NCBI GenBank assembly: GCA_034430275.1
Contig: DAOUEW010000184.1
Location: 1 to 11,575 of the forward strand
From: JAUVXJ01 sp034430275
GTDB taxonomy: Bacteria; Chloroflexota; Anaerolineae; UBA7937; B3-Chlor
Length of the DNA stretch: 11,575 nt
Reading direction: 5' to 3'
In this document: piece by piece, positions 7,931-11,575 of the stretch
How positions within the stretch are numbered: the stretch's first letter is position 1
Layout: every line of letters begins with the position of its first letter
Notes under the pieces: model-generated
The model's input: the letters and a program-made list of their open reading frames with translations, nothing else
Databases searched by the model: none
Told to the model about the DNA's origin: nothing
Program-made: the position numbers and the translations under genes

Positions 7931-7955
7931 CGTACAGAAAGAAAAGTGATATAAT
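7927..7955 (+). promoter_or_regulatory. rpsL/str-operon promoter overlapping the rpoB stop codon
   Basis: TTGACG (7927-7932), a 17-nt spacer and TATAAT (7950-7955) preceded by TGA (7947-7949) make a near-consensus extended -10 promoter. The -35 hexamer includes the rpoB TGA stop (7928-7930). The expected start near 7962 gives a leader of about 75 nt with a small ACGG/CCGT hairpin near 7985-7997. No terminator separates rpoB from rpsL, so read-through from rpoB probably adds to this promoter. Confidence 0.82.
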
Positions 7956-8037
7956 TAGAATTTGCACATCAGAATCCACTACTGAACGGTCGTCCGTCGA
8001 GAACATTGTTGATCGATAACGGAACGGGAGAAGCAAA

Positions 8038-8463
8038 TTGCCGACCGTAAACCAACTGGTCAAGAGAGGTAGAAAGCAGAGAGCCAAGAGAAGCTCAGCG
8101 CCGGCGCTGCGCTATCGACATAATGCCCTTCGCCAAAGAACGATGAAGGATGACAAGGGGTCTCCTCAGAAGAGAGGCGTCTGTACCCTGGTCAGGACAA
8201 TGACGCCGAAGAAACCCAATTCGGCCCTGCGCAAGATAGCAAGGGTCAGGCTAACCAACGGCATAGAGGTAACGGCATACATCCCCGGTGAGGGTCATGG
8301 TCTTCAAGAGCACTCCGTGGTCTTGGTCCGCGGAGGGCGTGTGAAGGATCTGCCTGGGGTGCGCTACCACATTGTCCGTGGTGCCTTGGATGCCTCTGGC
8401 GTAGAAGGACGAATGCGTGGTCGGTCCAAGTACGGCACCAGGCGTCCGAAGAAGAGGATCTGA
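8038..8463 (+). CDS. rpsL: 30S ribosomal protein S12
   Basis: This 141-residue protein is S12, a 30S subunit protein at the decoding centre that supports tRNA selection accuracy. The signature TPKKPNSALRK and the loop RVKDLPGVRYH are intact, and both lysines associated with streptomycin resistance (E. coli K42 and K87 equivalents) are wild type. Between APAL and SPQKRGVC it carries an extra stretch of about 15 residues (RYRHNALRQRTMKDDKG), a length feature also found in Gram-positive S12 such as that of Bacillus but absent in E. coli. The start is TTG at 8038, giving the standard MPTVNQLV N-terminus, with GGGAG 7 nt before it. It is the first gene of the str operon here. Confidence 0.98.
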   Translation: MPTVNQLVKRGRKQRAKRSSAPALRYRHNALRQRTMKDDKGSPQKRGVCTLVRTMTPKKPNSALRKIARVRLTNGIEVTAYIPGEGHGLQEHSVVLVRGGRVKDLPGVRYHIVRGALDASGVEGRMRGRSKYGTRRPKKRI

Positions 8464-8510
8464 ACCTTCCCGTTGAGATGCACTTGAGCTGTCTCAACTA
8501 GTAGGGATTA

Positions 8511-8539
8511 AGGTACGATGCAAGTCTGGAATCGTACCT
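8511..8539 (+). repeat. 9-bp perfect hairpin in the rpsG leader
   Basis: AGGTACGAT (8511-8519) pairs exactly with ATCGTACCT (8531-8539) around an 11-nt loop. It has no U-tract, so it is not a terminator. Confidence 0.75.
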
Positions 8540-8553
8540 GCCGAGGAGGCTTT

Positions 8554-8590
8554 CAAAGAGACTAGAGGCCGGAAAAGGCTAGTCTCTTTG
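8554..8590 (+). repeat. 12-bp perfect hairpin in the rpsG leader
   Basis: CAAAGAGACTAG (8554-8565) pairs exactly with CTAGTCTCTTTG (8579-8590) around a 13-nt loop. An alternative has an 11-bp stem, a GAG bulge and an inner GCC/GGC closing GGAAAA. What follows is not T-rich, so this is more likely a regulatory or processing stem than a terminator. Confidence 0.8.
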
Positions 8591-8663
8591 AATGTGTGGG
8601 GACTAAGTGCCCGTTTTCAAGTCATCTTCTGAACAGAAGGGTCAAATACTCGCGAAACGCGGT

Positions 8664-8707
8664 CCCCCTGGATAGCCCAGGGCCAGCCCAGGGCTGTACG
8701 CAGGGGG
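8664..8707 (+). repeat. Two-tier GC-rich hairpin upstream of the terminator
   Basis: CCCCCTG (8664-8670) pairs with CAGGGGG (8701-8707). Inside, AGCCCAGGG (8674-8682) pairs with CCCAGGGCT (8687-8695) with one A-A mismatch and a CCAG loop. The inner part is also a tandem direct repeat of AGCCCAGGGC. The outer right arm shares 8704-8707 with the terminator stem that follows, so the full forms of both cannot exist together. Confidence 0.7.
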
Positions 8708-8755
8708 CGAGGGCTTTGCAGGCACGCTGTTGCATAGGCCCTCGGCCCCGTTTTT
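8704..8755 (+). terminator. Intrinsic terminator just upstream of rpsG
   Basis: GGGGCGAGGGC (8704-8714) pairs with GCCCTCG and CCCC (8738-8749, one bulged G at 8745), giving 11 GC-rich pairs around a 23-nt loop that can itself form a small TGCA stem. G and then TTTTTATT follow from 8751. It sits only 22 bp before the rpsG start inside an operon, so it is best read as a conditional attenuator rather than an operon end. Confidence 0.72.
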
Positions 8756-8777
8756 ATTGGGTGAATGGAGGGAACAG

Positions 8778-9248
8778 ATGCCGAGGCGCTACAGACCGCC
8801 ACGTAGAGAGGTGCAACCAGATCCGAAGTACAACAGTGAGTTGGTGGCCAGATTCATCAACCGCTTGATGAACCGGGGCAAGAAGAGCCTGGCTACGAGG
8901 ATCATGTATGACGCCTTCGACATAATGGAGGAGCGGACTCACAGGAACCCGTTGGAGGTCTTTAACCAAGCGGTGGAGAACGCCACTCCCATACTGGAGG
9001 TCAAGCCTCGACGCGTTGGGGGGGCGACCTATCAGATACCGGTCGAGGTGAGACCAGAGCGTCGCACCTCCTTGGCCATAAGGTGGCTGATTCGATCGGC
9101 GCAGAGTCGGAAGGGTCGACCTCTCGCCGAGCGGCTGGCCGACGAACTCATGGATGCTGCCCGTAGCACAGGCTCGACTGTGAAGAAGAAGGAAGATACC
9201 CACAAGATGGCGGAAGCCAACAGGGCTTTTGCCCACTATCGCTGGTAG
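8778..9248 (+). CDS. rpsG: 30S ribosomal protein S7
   Basis: This 156-residue protein is S7, the primary assembly protein for the 3' major domain of 16S rRNA and a contact to the E-site tRNA. The family pattern MPRRxxxxxREVxPDPKYNSELVxRFINRLMxRGKK is present at the N-terminus and the C-terminus ends MAEANRAFAHYRW; the length is the usual one. The ATG at 8778 has GGAGGG 5 nt before it. The frame is open upstream to a TTG at 8730, but that lies within the terminator loop and gives no S7-like residues. The gene is separated from rpsL by the structured leader and from fusA by 12 nt. In E. coli S7 is the repressor of its own part of the str operon, which makes the upstream RNA structures relevant. 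Confidence 0.98.
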   Translation: MPRRYRPPRREVQPDPKYNSELVARFINRLMNRGKKSLATRIMYDAFDIMEERTHRNPLEVFNQAVENATPILEVKPRRVGGATYQIPVEVRPERRTSLAIRWLIRSAQSRKGRPLAERLADELMDAARSTGSTVKKKEDTHKMAEANRAFAHYRW

Positions 9249-9260
9249 CTGGAGTGGAAG

Positions 9261-11303
9261 ATGCCTCGCGAGTATCCCCTGGCGAGGACGCGGAACATCG
9301 GAATAATCGCTCATATCGACGCCGGGAAGACGACGATCACCGAGCGCATCTTGTTCTACACCCAGAGGATCCATCGCATGGGGGAAGTCCATGACGGCAC
9401 CACCACCATGGACTGGATGGCCCAGGAGCGAGAGCGAGGTATCACCATCACGGCAGCCGCTACCAGTTGCTATTGGCTGGGTCACCAAGTCAATATCATT
9501 GATACCCCGGGTCACATAGATTTTACAGTAGAAGTACAGCGTTCCCTCCGGGTCTTGGACGGAGGGATCGTTGTGTTGGATGGAGTGGCCGGGGTGGAGC
9601 CACAGTCCGAGACGGTGTGGCACCAAGCCGATCGGTACGGCGTGCCCCGTATCTGTTTCATCAACAAGATGGATCGGCCCGGTGCCGACTTTGGGCACGC
9701 GGTAGAGACGATCAGAGACCGTCTGGGAGCCGAGCCGGTGGCAGTCCAGATCCCCTTGGGCAGCGAGGAGAAGTTTGAAGGGACCGTGGATCTGATCACC
9801 GGCAAGGCACTGGTATGGGCTGACGAAATGGGAACTCGCCAGGAGGAGGTGGACGTACCTCCCTACATGGAGGAGGAAATAGCGCGGTATCGGGACGTGC
9901 TCCTGGAGAGCTTGGGTGAAGTGGACGATGCCATGGCCACGGACTACCTGGAGGGAACGAATGTCCCCGTCGAGGAGATACGGCGGGCCCTGAGAGAGGC
10001 GACGCTCCACTCCAAGTTGGTACCGGTGTTCTGTGGCTCTGCCCTCCGCAACAAGGGCATCCAGCCTCTCTTGGATGCAGTAGTCCACTATCTACCCTCG
10101 CCTCTGGATGTACCGCCCATGGAAGGGGTCAACCCGGAGACAGGAGAGACGGAGATACGCCACGTAGATGAGGAAGGGCCCTTCTTTGCCTTGGCCTTCA
10201 AGATCGCCTCCGACCCATACGTGGGCCGATTGGCTTATGTGAGAGTGTACTCGGGGACGCTGAAGACGGGTTCACGGGTCTTCAACTCCACCAAGGAGCG
10301 CAAAGAGCGAGCGGGCCGTCTCTTGCGTATGCACGCCAATCGTCAGGAGGATATCGATGCGGTCTACGCCGGAGACATCGCTGCCGTCATCGGCCTGAAG
10401 CAGACGTTCACAGGCGACACCCTGTGCGACGGCGATGCTCCCATCATTCTGGAAGCTATCAAGTTCCCCGAGCCGGTCATCTCCGTGGCCATCGAACCTC
10501 GCACTCAGGCAGATCAGGAGAAGATGCACGAAGTTCTAGACCGGCTGGCGGAGGAGGATCCTACCTTCCAGGTACGCGTGGACAGAGATACGGGTCAGAC
10601 CCTGATCTCCGGCATGGGGGAGCTGCACCTGGAAGTCCTGGTGGATCGGATGCTGCGGGAGTTCCACGTCTCGGCGAATGTGGGAAAACCGCAAGTGTCG
10701 TACCGAGAGACGATCACCATACCTGTTCGGGCGGAGGGCCGCTATATCCGCCAGACGGGTGGTCACGGCCAGTATGGGCACGTCTGGCTGGAGATGGAAC
10801 CCCTCACCAAAGGGTCTGGCTACGTGTTCGAGAACGAGATATCGAACGGCAAGGTTCCCAAGGAGTTCATTCCCGCCGTCGATCAGGGTATTCAAGAGGC
10901 CATGGAGAGCGGGGTGTTGGCAGGTTACCCCGTTGTGGACATCAAAGTGAAGTTGGTGGATGGTTCGTTCCACGAGGAGGATTCGTCCCCGCTCGCATTC
11001 AAGATAGCAGGGTCGATGGCCTTGAAGAACGGAGTCCAGCGAGCCAAACCGATTCTGCTGGAACCGATCATGAACGTGGAGGCGGTTGTATCTGAAGATT
11101 TCGTGGGCGAAGTGATGGGGGATCTCAACTCCAGAAGGGCCCAGATAGAGGGGCTGGAGGCCCGAGGCAGCCTGCAGGCTGTGAGGGCTCACGCTCCTCT
11201 GGCCGAGATGTTCGGCTACGCCACTGCTCTGCGTTCGCTGACGCAGGGCCGTGGGACGTTCACCATGGAATTCGACTACTACGCTGAGGTACCGAAGCCG
11301 TAG
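9261..11303 (+). CDS. fusA: Translation elongation factor G
   Basis: This 680-residue cytoplasmic GTPase drives translocation of tRNA and mRNA on the ribosome. All GTPase motifs are present: G1 AHIDAGKT (17-24), G2 RGITIT (59-64), G3 DTPGH (81-85), G4 NKMD (135-138) and G5 in CGSALRNKG (258-266). Domain II follows from about 300, domain III from about 400, then domain IV with the GGHGQYGHV signature, and the C-terminal domain V ends YAEVPKP. No truncation or frameshift is seen. The ATG at 9261 follows the rpsG stop by 12 nt with GGAG 6 nt before it, so it is co-transcribed and probably coupled with rpsG. Confidence 0.98.
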   Translation: MPREYPLARTRNIGIIAHIDAGKTTITERILFYTQRIHRMGEVHDGTTTMDWMAQERERGITITAAATSCYWLGHQVNIIDTPGHIDFTVEVQRSLRVLDGGIVVLDGVAGVEPQSETVWHQADRYGVPRICFINKMDRPGADFGHAVETIRDRLGAEPVAVQIPLGSEEKFEGTVDLITGKALVWADEMGTRQEEVDVPPYMEEEIARYRDVLLESLGEVDDAMATDYLEGTNVPVEEIRRALREATLHSKLVPVFCGSALRNKGIQPLLDAVVHYLPSPLDVPPMEGVNPETGETEIRHVDEEGPFFALAFKIASDPYVGRLAYVRVYSGTLKTGSRVFNSTKERKERAGRLLRMHANRQEDIDAVYAGDIAAVIGLKQTFTGDTLCDGDAPIILEAIKFPEPVISVAIEPRTQADQEKMHEVLDRLAEEDPTFQVRVDRDTGQTLISGMGELHLEVLVDRMLREFHVSANVGKPQVSYRETITIPVRAEGRYIRQTGGHGQYGHVWLEMEPLTKGSGYVFENEISNGKVPKEFIPAVDQGIQEAMESGVLAGYPVVDIKVKLVDGSFHEEDSSPLAFKIAGSMALKNGVQRAKPILLEPIMNVEAVVSEDFVGEVMGDLNSRRAQIEGLEARGSLQAVRAHAPLAEMFGYATALRSLTQGRGTFTMEFDYYAEVPKP

Positions 11304-11436
11304 TCCGAGCGCGGGCGCGGATTTTCGGTCGCGGGCGAGAGAGTGTGTGTTGTGGATAGCGCCTCTTGGCCCCAGTAGGTTCGGTCCGGCTGTCGGAAGC
11401 GGACAACCGTTTCAGGAAATAAGGAGGTCTGACAGT
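11304..11436 (+). promoter_or_regulatory. fusA-tuf spacer with strong tuf ribosome binding site
   Basis: This 133-bp spacer ends in AGGAGG (11422-11427) 9 nt before the tuf ATG, the strongest ribosome site in the window, as expected for a very abundant protein. A possible small stem GGTCCG/CGGAC lies near 11382-11404. I find no clear promoter or terminator, so tuf is probably read from the str-operon transcript. Confidence 0.55.
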
Positions 11437-11575
11437 ATGTCGAAGGAGAAGTTTGTAAGGGACAAGCCGCACGTGAATGTGGGGACGATCGGGCACGTAG
11501 ATCATGGGAAGACCACATTGACGGCAGCGATGACGAAGGTTTTGAGTTTGAAGGGATTAGCGGACTATCGGGCGT
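11437..11575 (+). CDS. tuf: Translation elongation factor Tu (5' part only)
   Basis: Only 46 codons are present before the right edge. They encode the N-terminus of EF-Tu, the GTPase that delivers aminoacyl-tRNA to the ribosome. The P-loop GHVDHGKT (19-26) and the preceding KPHVNVGTI block are diagnostic. The ATG is set by AGGAGG 9 nt upstream. It completes the order rpsL-rpsG-fusA-tuf. Whether it is the only copy in the genome cannot be seen. Confidence 0.96.
   Translation, partial: MSKEKFVRDKPHVNVGTIGHVDHGKTTLTAAMTKVLSLKGLADYRA

Larger units (their letters stand above)
8464..8777 (+). promoter_or_regulatory. Structured rpsL-rpsG intercistronic leader (candidate attenuator RNA)
   Basis: This 314-nt stretch between two co-directional ribosomal genes has no convincing gene but dense inverted repeats. 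In order: 7-bp stem 8472-8478/8492-8498, 9-bp perfect stem 8511-8519/8531-8539, 12-bp perfect stem 8554-8565/8579-8590, 5-bp stem 8626-8630/8635-8639, 4-bp CGCG stem 8651-8661, the two-tier stem 8664-8707, and a terminator ending at 8755. An AGGAGG sequence at 8544-8549 has no start codon after it. In E. coli the much shorter rpsL-rpsG spacer is the S7 binding site for translational feedback, so an autogenous control role is a reasonable inference. I do not recognise a T-box, riboswitch or other named family. Confidence 0.6.

Noticed and set aside
8478..8501. Mini-cistron MHLSCLN with two TAG stops after rpsL, as a leader peptide
   Set aside because: It has no ribosome site at a proper distance, lies inside a hairpin, and has no run of a single regulatory amino acid.
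8596..8777. Protein-coding use of the rpsG leader (frame starting 8596)
   Set aside because: The frame crosses all hairpins and the terminator and runs out of phase into rpsG, with no ribosome site or family signal.
8464..8777. T-box riboswitch in the rpsG leader
   Set aside because: The terminator is present, but I could not find the T-box sequence (TGGnACC type) in the antiterminator position, and rpsG is not a usual T-box target.
8754..10088. 444-residue minus-strand open frame over rpsG and fusA
   Set aside because: It is antisense to two certain genes, has no recognisable domain, and is a typical shadow frame of GC-rich coding DNA.

Overview
The window looks like a chromosomal segment from a GC-rich bacterium, most likely Chloroflexota (Anaerolineae/Caldilineae-like). 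This placement rests on my familiarity with the style of the proteins: a beta subunit with a large C-terminal-half insert, a Gram-positive-type S12, and large ArnT-like glycosyltransferases beside membrane-anchored GH-like proteins. It was not confirmed by any search.

Layout. Positions 1-3534 (minus strand) hold a two-gene unit: a membrane-anchored clan GH-A-like glycoside hydrolase, then, through an ATGA stop/start overlap, a polytopic dolichyl-phosphate-mannosyltransferase/ArnT-like glycosyltransferase that runs off the left edge. A 424-bp divergent intergenic region (3535-3958) carries a promoter for each direction. rpoB (3959-7930) reads rightwards from a consensus extended -10 promoter. 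A second consensus extended -10 promoter, whose -35 hexamer overlaps the rpoB stop codon, begins the str operon: rpsL (8038-8463), a 314-bp structured intercistronic region, rpsG (8778-9248), fusA (9261-11303) and the first 46 codons of tuf (11437 to the right edge).

The transcription and translation genes follow the usual bacterial order rpoB-(rpoC)-rpsL-rpsG-fusA-tuf with one striking gap: rpoC is absent. Only 107 bp separate rpoB from rpsL, and that gap holds the new promoter. Also, rpoB is not preceded by rplJ-rplL but by the divergent glycan genes. rpoB is thus an isolated unit with its own promoter, and so is the str operon.

The most interesting non-coding signal is the rpsL-rpsG spacer. 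It holds several perfect hairpins and ends in a convincing intrinsic terminator just before the rpsG ribosome binding site. The base of that terminator can pair alternatively with an upstream C-rich strand. This suggests regulated premature termination in front of rpsG-fusA-tuf, possibly an autogenous ribosomal-protein element. The most interesting coding signal is a roughly 148-residue segment in RpoB, where most bacteria have about 15 residues, built of degenerate tandem repeats. I see no mobile element, CRISPR array, tRNA or rRNA gene.
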